DNA of 28,025 nucleotides from Candidatus Helarchaeota archaeon (GTDB taxonomy: Archaea > Asgardarchaeota > Lokiarchaeia > Helarchaeales > HEL-GB-A). The notes below the pieces were generated by a model, which searched no databases, was not told the DNA's origin, and worked only from the letters and a program-made list of their open reading frames with translations. The DNA lies in the NCBI GenBank assembly GCA_013375455.1, contig JABXJT010000060.1, positions 1 to 28,025 on the forward strand. Reading direction: 5' to 3'. Positions 6,981 to 14,516 of the stretch are shown here, one piece after another (position 1 is the first letter of the stretch; each line of letters begins with the position of its first letter). Position numbers and translations under genes: made by a program.

Positions 6981-9110
6981 TTAAACCGTTTTTTTAAGAA
7001 TTATATAATATAACGAATAAATCCCGTGTAAATTAAATAGATTCTTTAATTTTTGTTTCTTTAGAAGCATTTTTTCCCACGATAATTGATTAAAAAAGGA
7101 GTGAGAGATTATGTAGAGCGAGTCGTAATTTTGTTTGATTATAAAACTAGTAAGCGATTTGGGAACGATTTTTCCCCATGAATTGTTTAAGGAAGCTTTT
7201 AATTTATTAAATTTAATCTGATTTTCTTTAATTTTAGGATCTTGCAGTTGTTTAAGGTTATTTTTGATAGTATTAATGGTTCTCACGTTTAACTGTTTCG
7301 AAAAAAGGTTTAATTCTTTCTTTTTGATATCAATCACAAAAATATGAGATAAATTTAAACTTTTTACATAAACAAAATCTAAAATCGCAGGTAATTCAGA
7401 AATACTTGTAGTTACTTGAAACAATCTGTCTATAAATTTTTGTACGGATTGGGGAAAGCTTTCTACTGGCACATTACAACTTTCCCAAATAACCTCTTCT
7501 AATTGAAAAATTTCTTTTTGAGTATATACCATTTGGTCCAACAATTTTTCTTTTGCTTTGTTATTTTGCTCTAATTGATATTTCTCACTTAATTTTTTCA
7601 GCTCTAAGCATTTTTCGTTAATTTTATCTTGATTATTTTTTAGCGCTGGACATTCAATTGGACCAAAATTACTTTTTAGTTTATTTGGCATGGTTTGTGA
7701 TTTTAAAAATTCAGAGAATCCTATCGCTTCTTTTAACATTTCAGTATTTTTAGATTTTTCATATAAAGAACATTTTAATGTACTCAGGTTTTGTAGAATA
7801 CTAGAAAATTTTTTAATTAGCTGTTTCTTCTTGTCAAAATTCGGTTCGGTTAGAATTAAAATCCGTAATTCATTAAAAGATTCTAAAAAGCAATCATTAG
7901 CTCCCATTAAGTTATTAGATAATAGATTTGATACACCAATTTTATTTAAAATTTCGATTTTTCTTTCTTTATTTCGAATAAGTTCTAATGCCTTCTTATG
8001 ATAATAGATTGAATCATCAAAATTCTCCTTAACCTTCCATATATTTCCGATTCTTATTAAACAATTGATGTGAAGACGTTTATTATTAGTCTTTTTAGCA
8101 TATCTTAAACTCTCTTGAAAATTTTCATACGCATCATCATAATTTTTATTCAAATAATGAAGAACACCCATATGATATAAAATATATTCAAAATAATATT
8201 GTTTTATCTCGTTTCCAGCTGCATAACTCCTCTCTAGAAACTCCAATGCCTTCTTCTTGTTTTTTTTACTTAGATAAATGTCACCAATTTTATCTAGAAT
8301 GATAGTGATTTTTTGCTTATTTTCTAGTTTCTCAGCTAATTTTAGACCTTTTCTATAAAAATTTAGGGCCAATTTACTATTATCTTCATTTTTATAAATA
8401 TTTCCTACTTCTAAAAATATATTTAGTAAGTTGCCTTCATCCTTTTCTTTCTTAGCAATTTCAATGCTTTTCATTAAATATTCCAGGGACGTGACTTTAT
8501 CTCCCTTTTCTGAATATATTCTTGAAATGGCTAATTTTGCTTTTAAAATTATTGAAGTTGTTTTCGTATCCAAAGCTACTTTTAAACTTTCCCGGGAATT
8601 TTCTAAAGCTTTATCCCAATTGTTTAATGAAAGATAAACTTCTCCAACATTATTCAATTGTTTTGCTATAGCTTCTAGAATCTGAGATGTAAGGTGTGAA
8701 TGTGTATATACAACTCTTTCCTTTTCAGCCCTTAAAATTTTTAGGGTATCCTGATAAGCTTCTAAAGCATCGTTCATAATTCCAGATATCTTATAAGCAT
8801 CTCCGATTGCACCTTTAACTTCAGCAATTTGTAGTTGAGTCCCTCCGCCTTTTTTTAAAAATTTCAAGCTCTCTTTAAAAGCTATTAATGCCTCTTTTAA
8901 ATTACCTTTCCAGGCTAAAACTCGGCCTTTTCTATAATATATATTTCCTATTTCATTTTTAGATCCATATTTTTTAACAATTTTTTCTGCATTAAGATAT
9001 ATGTTATAAGCCTGTTCCCATCTGTAATTTTGTTCATATTTTTCTCCATTATTAATCAGGTCTTTGTATACCTTCATTTGACGTTCAAATTCAAACGTAA
9101 TAAGTAACAC
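6981..9110 (-). CDS. TPR-repeat protein with truncated CHAT-like C-terminus
   Basis: Protein of 709 residues. From about residue 15 to 420 it consists of roughly ten tetratricopeptide repeats (AYNIYLNAEKI, ALIAFKESLKFL, ALEAYQDTLKIL, ALEFLERSYAAG, DDAYENFQESLRYA and so on). A charged, coiled-coil-prone stretch follows (about 460-530). The last 150 residues resemble the start of a CHAT (caspase HetF-associated with TPRs) domain, including the strand SLYIISHSFFNQLSWEKML that aligns with the usual 'hhhhPHGxLxxhPFxxL' block. The protein stops soon after, before the positions where CHAT peptidases carry the catalytic His and Cys. It is therefore either a truncated gene or a non-catalytic scaffold. 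The start is ambiguous: GTG at 9110 directly abuts a GAGG, and an ATG lies at 9077. It is 30 bases downstream of the small membrane protein, likely in one operon. Confidence 0.85.
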   Translation of the reverse strand: MLLITFEFERQMKVYKDLINNGEKYEQNYRWEQAYNIYLNAEKIVKKYGSKNEIGNIYYRKGRVLAWKGNLKEALIAFKESLKFLKKGGGTQLQIAEVKGAIGDAYKISGIMNDALEAYQDTLKILRAEKERVVYTHSHLTSQILEAIAKQLNNVGEVYLSLNNWDKALENSRESLKVALDTKTTSIILKAKLAISRIYSEKGDKVTSLEYLMKSIEIAKKEKDEGNLLNIFLEVGNIYKNEDNSKLALNFYRKGLKLAEKLENKQKITIILDKIGDIYLSKKNKKKALEFLERSYAAGNEIKQYYFEYILYHMGVLHYLNKNYDDAYENFQESLRYAKKTNNKRLHINCLIRIGNIWKVKENFDDSIYYHKKALELIRNKERKIEILNKIGVSNLLSNNLMGANDCFLESFNELRILILTEPNFDKKKQLIKKFSSILQNLSTLKCSLYEKSKNTEMLKEAIGFSEFLKSQTMPNKLKSNFGPIECPALKNNQDKINEKCLELKKLSEKYQLEQNNKAKEKLLDQMVYTQKEIFQLEEVIWESCNVPVESFPQSVQKFIDRLFQVTTSISELPAILDFVYVKSLNLSHIFVIDIKKKELNLFSKQLNVRTINTIKNNLKQLQDPKIKENQIKFNKLKASLNNSWGKIVPKSLTSFIIKQNYDSLYIISHSFFNQLSWEKMLLKKQKLKNLFNLHGIYSLYYIILKKTV

Positions 9111-9140
9111 CCTCTATTTAAAATAAAAAAAAAAGAGTGA

Positions 9141-9506
9141 TTATTCTTTTCGTACCTTCTCAATAATGGCTACTAAGGCCCCAATGATGATTAACAGCGC
9201 TCCAATTGTAGCAGCAATGATAGCTAAGATGAAAATACCAATAATTGCCCAGTAATCGTTCAATTTGTTGAATCCTTCAATTGCTATGATGATTATTCCC
9301 ATAACTATCGCTAAAACTTCTTTAATAGGGTAATCTCTGATAATGAATCCAAAAGCATACTGCCCTACGCCTGGTGTCAGTGCAAGACTCAAAATTCCAA
9401 CAACTATACAAAGAACTGCTCCAATTGCTACAAGAATCGCCGCTAAAAGTTCTAATCCCGTTTTTTTTCTTCTATATCTAGATTTTCTTTTCTTTGGCAT
9501 GTTCAT
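9141..9506 (-). CDS. Small multi-pass membrane protein
   Basis: Protein of 121 residues, function not recognised. A very basic N-terminus (PKKRKSRYRRKKTG) is followed by hydrophobic segments at about residues 18-44, 62-76 and 86-114, the last long enough for one or two passes. By the positive-inside rule the N-terminus should be cytoplasmic. Two in-frame ATGs (9506 and 9500) compete for the start. The TPR gene begins 30 bases downstream on the same strand, so the two are probably co-transcribed and this protein could be a membrane anchor for the TPR protein; that link is inference from position only. Confidence 0.7.
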   Translation of the reverse strand: MNMPKKRKSRYRRKKTGLELLAAILVAIGAVLCIVVGILSLALTPGVGQYAFGFIIRDYPIKEVLAIVMGIIIIAIEGFNKLNDYWAIIGIFILAIIAATIGALLIIIGALVAIIEKVRKE

Positions 9507-9601
9507 CCCATTATATTTAATTTAAATATAGGAATTTAATACCCTGTAAAAAAATTTTTGGTTTGGATTTAGCAGTAATGAAATTCTTCTCTAAATTTTA
9601 A

Positions 9602-10465
9602 CTATTCTAAACCTGGAATTGAGCAGGCATCTGCTCTACATTGCTTGCAAAGGCGGAATTGAGGCAAGATACTTTCACATTGATTTCGTACATCTCGAAG
9701 CAAATCGCAGGTTGGTGGTTGGACGTGACTCAATTCAGAAAGTGGAATGAGGGGCATTACATTGTGTATGTATGCACCGGCTTCTTTAATTTTCTTAGTA
9801 ATTTCAAAAATGTGAAAATCATTTACTTTCGGTATTAAAACACTATTCACCTTAACTAGCATACCTAATTCAGAGCATTGTTTTACACCCGTTATTTGAT
9901 TCTCTATTAAAATTTTTGCGCCCTCATAACCCCGGATTTTCTTTTTATTATAATTTATATGCGAGTAAATATTTTTTCCAATTATTGGAGAAACAGCATT
10001 GATGGTAATGGTAATATATTTAACTCCGAGATTAAAAAGTCGCCGTGAATATTTCGTTAATAGTAATCCATTCGTGCATACACAAAGTTGAGCATCGGGA
10101 TGTTTCGCATTTATCAACTCTAATGTTTCAAAAGTCTCCTTATTATAAAGAGCTTCTCCTGGACCCGCAATTCCTACCACTACTTCTTTATAGTCTTCTT
10201 CTAAAAGATACTTGTCTGTTAGTTTTAAGGCTTCTTTGGGTGACATTATCTGTTTAGAAACTCCTGGCCTTGTTGAATGATAATGCACTCCAACTTTCCT
10301 GTCGCAAAATTTACATTTAATATTACATTTTAGAGCTACCGGGAGATGAATACGAAAGATTTTCGAATGGTAAATGTGACTAAAACATGGGTGATGAACA
10401 TTATCTGGATTATTAGGATGTTGACTCTTTAGAGTTTGATTCATCGGAGACACATAAAAAAGCAT
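9602..10465 (-). CDS. NifB-family radical SAM protein
   Basis: Protein of 287 residues, the length of NifB without the NifX-like tail. Landmarks run in NifB order: HHPCFS (24-29), RIHLPVALKCNIKCKFC with the CxxxCxxC cluster (Cys47, 51, 54), RPGVS (66-70), VVGIAGPGEAL (97-106), CTNGLLL (130-136), ITITINAVSP (151-160), LVKVNSVLIPKVND (203-216), HNVMPLIPL (234-242) and the C-terminal CKQCRADA (273-280). NifB makes the Fe-S-carbide precursor of nitrogenase cofactor; divergent homologs also occur in archaea without nitrogenase. The Glu found two residues before RPG in the NifB sequences I recall is replaced here by Ser64. No nif genes are nearby. The call to the family is strong, to NifB function moderate to weak. 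Confidence 0.85.
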   Translation of the reverse strand: MLFYVSPMNQTLKSQHPNNPDNVHHPCFSHIYHSKIFRIHLPVALKCNIKCKFCDRKVGVHYHSTRPGVSKQIMSPKEALKLTDKYLLEEDYKEVVVGIAGPGEALYNKETFETLELINAKHPDAQLCVCTNGLLLTKYSRRLFNLGVKYITITINAVSPIIGKNIYSHINYNKKKIRGYEGAKILIENQITGVKQCSELGMLVKVNSVLIPKVNDFHIFEITKKIKEAGAYIHNVMPLIPLSELSHVQPPTCDLLRDVRNQCESILPQFRLCKQCRADACSIPGLE

Positions 10466-10547
10466 GAATTCTAAAATTAATAATATTTCGGTAATAATTT
10501 AGTATAATTAGATTATATTATGAAATTATATCGACGTTTCAAAATAA

Positions 10548-11666
10548 TTAAAAACTATTCCAACTGAAATACTTCATACATTTATCAGTTAGTTTAATCC
10601 TTACTGGCCTTCCTTGAAATATTTCAATAAGTCCTTTAGATCGCAGAATCTGATAATTCTTGCTAAATAAATCGCGAAGGAGTTTAACATTATAGTTCGT
10701 TTTTTCACTTATTTCACTTAATACAAATTCGTCCTTGTTTGATTTTACCCAAAACATTTTCAGCTGATCTAAAAAACGATTTGCACTTAGAGGTAAAGGT
10801 ATGTAATAATTATAATATTCTTTTAAACCACATCCACAGGTTTTCCTCTCTCGAGTTTTAATGCGAATAATTCTTTTATCACTTTTAATAAAATGTTTAA
10901 TTAGGCCGCCAAGATATCTATATCCCACCTGCCCCATAATGTACATTTTCCCCCCTATCTTGGAAACAAGATCTGGAATTCTATTTTTAATTATTTCCAC
11001 AAACTCTACTACGAAAATTGGGCGATAAGAATTCTCTAAGGTTTCCAAGATAAGAATTTTTATTTTTTTCGAAGTTGGTTGACTTACAGGACAATATCTG
11101 TAGTCTTTCTGTAATTCCTCTAATGGCTCATCCAAAGTCTTACATAATTTTAGATAGATCCAATCATATGCGTCCTCCAATAAAATCGGTTTGTACCACG
11201 CACCCGAAGATCCAAATTCACCTTTTATAACGTTACATAATACATTCTCCCCATTTTGTTCCAAGTAACCTTCGATTTCTTTCCATTTCAAGCCTACTAC
11301 ATTTGGATTGCCATAATTTAATTTAAAAAGCTCTTGAGGTAAGGATTGAAAAAACTTTGGTGATAAATAGAGTACCTTAACTGCACATTCAGGGTCTGAC
11401 GCTAATTGTTGGATAAAACACAGACGGGTTACACTTTTTGGAGTATCCAGACTGAATCTAAATCGCTCAAATTGCGCAGATGTCAGTTTTATCTGGGTAC
11501 TCTGTTTAAGTTCAATCTTTATAATTACACCGGTTCGCTGATTCTGCACTTTAAAGTCTATTCCAGCTGTTCCACGTCTTGTTAATACCCCTCCAATTGA
11601 AAATTTATCTAACTTCCACCGCTTATATCTATTATTTATTGGATCATATTCCTTCTCTCCTCTCAA
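10548..11666 (-). CDS. PD-(D/E)XK-like protein, downstream paralog, with C-terminal winged-helix-like part
   Basis: Up to 372 residues. Residues about 20-185 are closely similar to residues 220-390 of the protein encoded just upstream (shared blocks such as TRLCxIQ, KVLYLSPKFxQSLP, VxKGEFG, AYDWxYxKLC). The core GIDFKVQ...KIELK gives Asp37-x14-Glu52-x-Lys54, the pattern of a PD-(D/E)XK nuclease site in a strand-turn-strand setting. The last 185 residues are unique to this copy and end in a winged-helix-like segment (LSEISEKTNYN...LRSKGLIEIFQGRPVRI). The only upstream start in frame is a TTG directly after the stop codon of the preceding gene, with no Shine-Dalgarno before it; a strong GAGGAGAGAAGGA lies after it instead. 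Translation may depend on re-initiation, or this may be the separated second half of a broken gene. Confidence 0.65.
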   Translation of the reverse strand: MRGEKEYDPINNRYKRWKLDKFSIGGVLTRRGTAGIDFKVQNQRTGVIIKIELKQSTQIKLTSAQFERFRFSLDTPKSVTRLCFIQQLASDPECAVKVLYLSPKFFQSLPQELFKLNYGNPNVVGLKWKEIEGYLEQNGENVLCNVIKGEFGSSGAWYKPILLEDAYDWIYLKLCKTLDEPLEELQKDYRYCPVSQPTSKKIKILILETLENSYRPIFVVEFVEIIKNRIPDLVSKIGGKMYIMGQVGYRYLGGLIKHFIKSDKRIIRIKTRERKTCGCGLKEYYNYYIPLPLSANRFLDQLKMFWVKSNKDEFVLSEISEKTNYNVKLLRDLFSKNYQILRSKGLIEIFQGRPVRIKLTDKCMKYFSWNSF

Positions 11667-12953
11667 TTATACATTTTTTACAAATTTCCTCTCTGAATGT
11701 GTTAATAAATTTAAGAAATTTTGATTATTTGGATAAATTTTATCATCCTCATCTCTCGATTGCTTAGATGAAAAATTACTAAAAATATTCCTACAATCTT
11801 CTAATGGATTTTCCAGAGTTGTACATAATTTTCTATATAGCCAATCATATGCCTGACTCATTGGAATAGGCTTGTATTTTACTCCTAAAGTTCCGAACTC
11901 TCCTTTAACAACCTCAAATAATGTATTTTCTTTATTTTGCATAAGATATTCATCTAAACCTTGCCATTTCAGATTAATATGAGTTAAATCTTGAGTCACA
12001 AAGAAATTGTTAGGTAAGGATTGGAGGAATTTTGGAGATAAATAAAGGACTTTCCGAGCGAATCCAGGTATTTTTCGTGAATATGGCTGTATGTAACACA
12101 AACGAGTTACACTTTTTTGGGTATCCACACACATTCTAAATCTTTCAAGCTGGCTAGGCGTGAATCTTAAAAGCTCATGATGTTTAAATTCAATTTTTAA
12201 AATTACCCCGGAATTTTGGCTTTGAACTTCAAAATCATACCCTAATGCTCCTTGCTTTCCTAGCGTTCCTCCCGCTATAAATTTATTTATAATCCAGACA
12301 CCATCACATTCGCCCTTTTTGAGTACATTTTCATAAAATAATCTTTCATTCTTCGTCAGATACTGCCATCCTTTGGTTAAGAAATCCTCTGCCATATCTG
12401 AAATTTCAGATAATGATCTCTGTTTTTTGTTCTCATACGGTAAGGAACTTGTTGGTTGCATATCTTCTTTTCCCTTTTCGGCCCTCGTTCTTACGTTCGC
12501 TGCTTCTTTAACCGCCCCCAGGTCTTTTAAGACGATTTCCAGAGCTGTGGCGGCAGAGTCAAGAACGCGCCGCTTGCCACGCTCTCGGTGGTTGGAAATG
12601 CCTGATAAGGATTGGGAGTCAGATTGCCCTGACGGCGCTTGACGCTTTGCCCTGATCTCTGCGGCCTTCTGCTGGACAAAGCGGGATAAGTCAAGGGCGT
12701 GTTCGTTCACTTCACGGTTTACGCAGCGCGAGAAACGCCACCCCTTTAACCACTTTTTCGGGATTTGATCGATTTCACAAGCCGTTTTAGTAGCTTCAAA
12801 TGTACACAGTCCTTCAACAACGCAGACCTGAAAGAGTTCGTCCTGCTCCTCCTCGGATAAGTCGGATTCCTGGTCAGTAAGCGATCCACACCGCTTAACC
12901 GTATCCCACGTATATTTCTTTCGAAGTCGTTTCGCCCGCTTGCTCCATTTCAT
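11667..12953 (-). CDS. PD-(D/E)XK-like protein with foreign-looking N-terminal extension
   Basis: Protein of 428 residues, not recognised as a named family. Residues about 220-390 are the paralog of the next gene, with Asp240-x14-Glu255-x-Lys257 (GYDFEVQ ... KIEFKHH) as a candidate PD-(D/E)XK metal site. The first 165 residues are basic, rich in Cys, Arg and Ala, and encoded by DNA of about 52-62 percent G+C (hand count of 12481-12660), whereas the rest of the gene is near the window's low G+C. The extension has four or five Cys (22, 44, 50, 59, 77) that could bind metal or be coincidental. Start: ATG at 12953 with GAGG 5 bases upstream. The frame continues after the TAA at 11667-11669 directly into the next gene. 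A nuclease or DNA-binding role is inference from the motif alone. Confidence 0.68.
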   Translation of the reverse strand: MKWSKRAKRLRKKYTWDTVKRCGSLTDQESDLSEEEQDELFQVCVVEGLCTFEATKTACEIDQIPKKWLKGWRFSRCVNREVNEHALDLSRFVQQKAAEIRAKRQAPSGQSDSQSLSGISNHRERGKRRVLDSAATALEIVLKDLGAVKEAANVRTRAEKGKEDMQPTSSLPYENKKQRSLSEISDMAEDFLTKGWQYLTKNERLFYENVLKKGECDGVWIINKFIAGGTLGKQGALGYDFEVQSQNSGVILKIEFKHHELLRFTPSQLERFRMCVDTQKSVTRLCYIQPYSRKIPGFARKVLYLSPKFLQSLPNNFFVTQDLTHINLKWQGLDEYLMQNKENTLFEVVKGEFGTLGVKYKPIPMSQAYDWLYRKLCTTLENPLEDCRNIFSNFSSKQSRDEDDKIYPNNQNFLNLLTHSERKFVKNV

Positions 12954-13043
12954 TATACCTCAACCACCAGGTAGGCAAATCACTAAGAATTGGAATTATG
13001 AATTTGATATCTAATTTTTTTGTAAGAGTACCGTATTTAAACT

Positions 13044-13069
13044 CCGCATAGCTCCCGCAATTATGCGGG
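13044..13069. promoter_or_regulatory. Overlapping, mutually exclusive hairpins in the leader of the PD-(D/E)XK-like gene
   Basis: CCGCATA (13044-13050) can pair with TATGCGG (13062-13068), while CCCGCA (13054-13059) can pair with TGCGGG (13064-13069). The 3' arms overlap, so only one stem can form at a time. The site is about 90-115 bases before the start codon on the minus strand, in an otherwise AT-rich leader. This could be a regulatory switch or an operator with three half-sites; no known class is recognised. Confidence 0.4.
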
Positions 13070-13078
13070 TTATAAAGA

Positions 13079-13104
13079 GTATCAAAAAAGACATCTTTTG
13101 ATAC
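13079..13104. promoter_or_regulatory. 9-bp inverted repeat
   Basis: GTATCAAAA (13079-13087) and TTTTGATAC (13096-13104) are perfect complements separated by 8 bases. It lies upstream of the minus-strand gene at 12953 and could be a dimeric operator or a hairpin in the transcript. Role unknown. Confidence 0.4.
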
Positions 13105-13355
13105 CACTTAGAACCAGTAATTTTCTACTACAATATGGTTTAAAAACGTTTTGTAGATTTTATACCACCCGCCGACAAAATAAAACAGGAAGGCCGAGGG
13201 GACTAATTAGGGAATGAATTGTTTTATAATCTACTAGGGAATTTTGATTACGAGATTGGGCAAGGATGAGTGATTGTCATATTTTTTCTGTCTGAATGGG
13301 TAATTCAATTCACCGACTAATCATTATTAACTATAGGATAGAAAAAAAATAGCCC

Positions 13356-13378
13356 TATAAAATTTTATATGTACATAT
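13356..13378 (+). promoter_or_regulatory. Overlapping palindromes at the deacetylase promoter
   Basis: TATAAAATTTTATA (13356-13369) is a perfect 14-base palindrome containing a TATA-box-like core, and overlaps ATATGTACATAT (13367-13378), a perfect 12-base palindrome. A TATA box here would place transcription start near 13385-13390, giving a leader of about 50 bases with a GGAG at 13425-13428. The second palindrome would sit between TATA box and start, a usual place for an archaeal repressor site. Inference from position and symmetry. Confidence 0.4.
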
Positions 13379-13437
13379 TGCTTATATTCTTAATCACTTT
13401 AATCAATCACTTTTAAAGGAACTCGGAGCCTATTGAT

Positions 13438-14511
13438 ATGGTCACACAGAAACCAACCGGGATCATTTATTCGGATGATTATCTCCTTCATGAAACGGGA
13501 AATCACGTGGAAAGTAAAAGAAGATTGATAGAAACATGGAAATTCTTGAATCAAAATAAGATTTTCGATTCTGGAAAAGTGATCCATATAGAACCAACTC
13601 CTGCAAGCATTGAAGAAATAAAACGTGTCCATACTTCCTATTACATAGAACATATAAAAGAGGTATGCTCACAGGGAGGTGGTTGGTTGGATGGCGATAC
13701 TATAGTATCTGAAAAGAGTTTTGAAATCGCTCTGTTAGCAGCAGGTGGAGCAATTAATGCCGGGGATAAAGTACTTTCGAATGAGATTTCTAATGCCTTT
13801 TGTTTAATTCGCCCCCCTGGACATCACGCTCGCGAAGGTGCTGCAAGAGGTTTTTGCATTTTTAATAACATAGCCATCTTGGCTCGGTCGTTACGAGCTC
13901 GCTATGATAACATTGAACGAGTATTAATTCTAGATCATGATGCACATGCAGGTAATGGGACCTCTTACACGTTCTATGATGGTCCTGATGCGTCTAAAGT
14001 GTTAGTTTTTGGATTCCATCAAATTCCCTTATATCCTGGAACTTGTTATTTAGATGAAATCGGAGAAGGTGAGGGTGAAGGATTTAATTTCAATGTTACG
14101 ATGATGAGAGGCGCAGGCGATGCCCAATATCTGGCAGTAATGGATGCGATATTTTTTCCAGTAGTAAGACAATTTAAACCAGATATCATCCTAGTATCCG
14201 CAGGATTCGATGCTCATTTTTCAGATCCCCTAACAGATTTGAACCTTACTACTCAAGGATTCGGAAAAATAATCGGAAAGGCCAAAACTGCAGCAGAAGA
14301 GATCTGTAAGGGACGAATTATCATATTACTCGAGGGCGGGTATAATTTATACGCTATCTCCAGAGGAATTCTCCAAGAAATATCCATTCTAGCAGATCTC
14401 GGAATTGAGCTGAAAGACAATCCTCCTAAAATTGATTCAGATACTGAAAGATTTGGGAAAAAATTAATTGCTCAATTAAAAGATGCTTTCGGGGGCTACT
14501 GGAAATTTTAA
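13438..14511 (+). CDS. Histone deacetylase family protein (class II HDAC/AcuC/acetylpolyamine hydrolase-like)
   Basis: Protein of 357 residues, full length for the arginase-fold deacetylase family. The catalytic set is visible: RPPGHH with the His129-His130 pair, zinc ligands Asp168 and His170 in LDHDAHAGNGT, Asp258 in AGFDAH, and the transition-state Tyr302 in LEGGYN. The GFDAHFSDPLT segment and the FHQIPLYPGT loop resemble class II HDACs and bacterial/archaeal acetylpolyamine amidohydrolases. It removes acetyl groups from lysines or polyamines; which substrate applies cannot be read. Start ATG at 13438 with GGAG nine bases upstream. The gene ends 5 bases from the convergent AAA+ ATPase gene. 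No acetyltransferase is nearby. Confidence 0.94.
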   Translation: MVTQKPTGIIYSDDYLLHETGNHVESKRRLIETWKFLNQNKIFDSGKVIHIEPTPASIEEIKRVHTSYYIEHIKEVCSQGGGWLDGDTIVSEKSFEIALLAAGGAINAGDKVLSNEISNAFCLIRPPGHHAREGAARGFCIFNNIAILARSLRARYDNIERVLILDHDAHAGNGTSYTFYDGPDASKVLVFGFHQIPLYPGTCYLDEIGEGEGEGFNFNVTMMRGAGDAQYLAVMDAIFFPVVRQFKPDIILVSAGFDAHFSDPLTDLNLTTQGFGKIIGKAKTAAEEICKGRIIILLEGGYNLYAISRGILQEISILADLGIELKDNPPKIDSDTERFGKKLIAQLKDAFGGYWKF

Positions 14512-14516
14512 ATAAA

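Larger units (their letters stand above)
12954..13437. other. Gene-free interval with hairpins and promoter elements
   Basis: No convincing gene lies between the PD-(D/E)XK-like gene (minus) and the deacetylase gene (plus). The interval holds two groups of inverted repeats near the minus gene (13044-13069 and 13079-13104), a short palindrome AAAACGTTTT at 13143-13152, a patch of higher G+C around 13165-13205, and the AT-rich palindromic promoter region of the deacetylase. Divergent promoters for both genes must lie here. Confidence 0.6.

Noticed and set aside
12895..13107. 70-codon minus-strand ORF upstream of the PD-(D/E)XK-like gene
   Set aside because: Overlaps the start of the real gene in another frame, has no recognisable domain, and covers the hairpin cluster; the downstream ATG with GAGG is better.
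13265..13296. Possible box C/D small RNA (GATGAGTGA ... CTGA)
   Set aside because: The box C match is poor and no C'/D' pair is seen.
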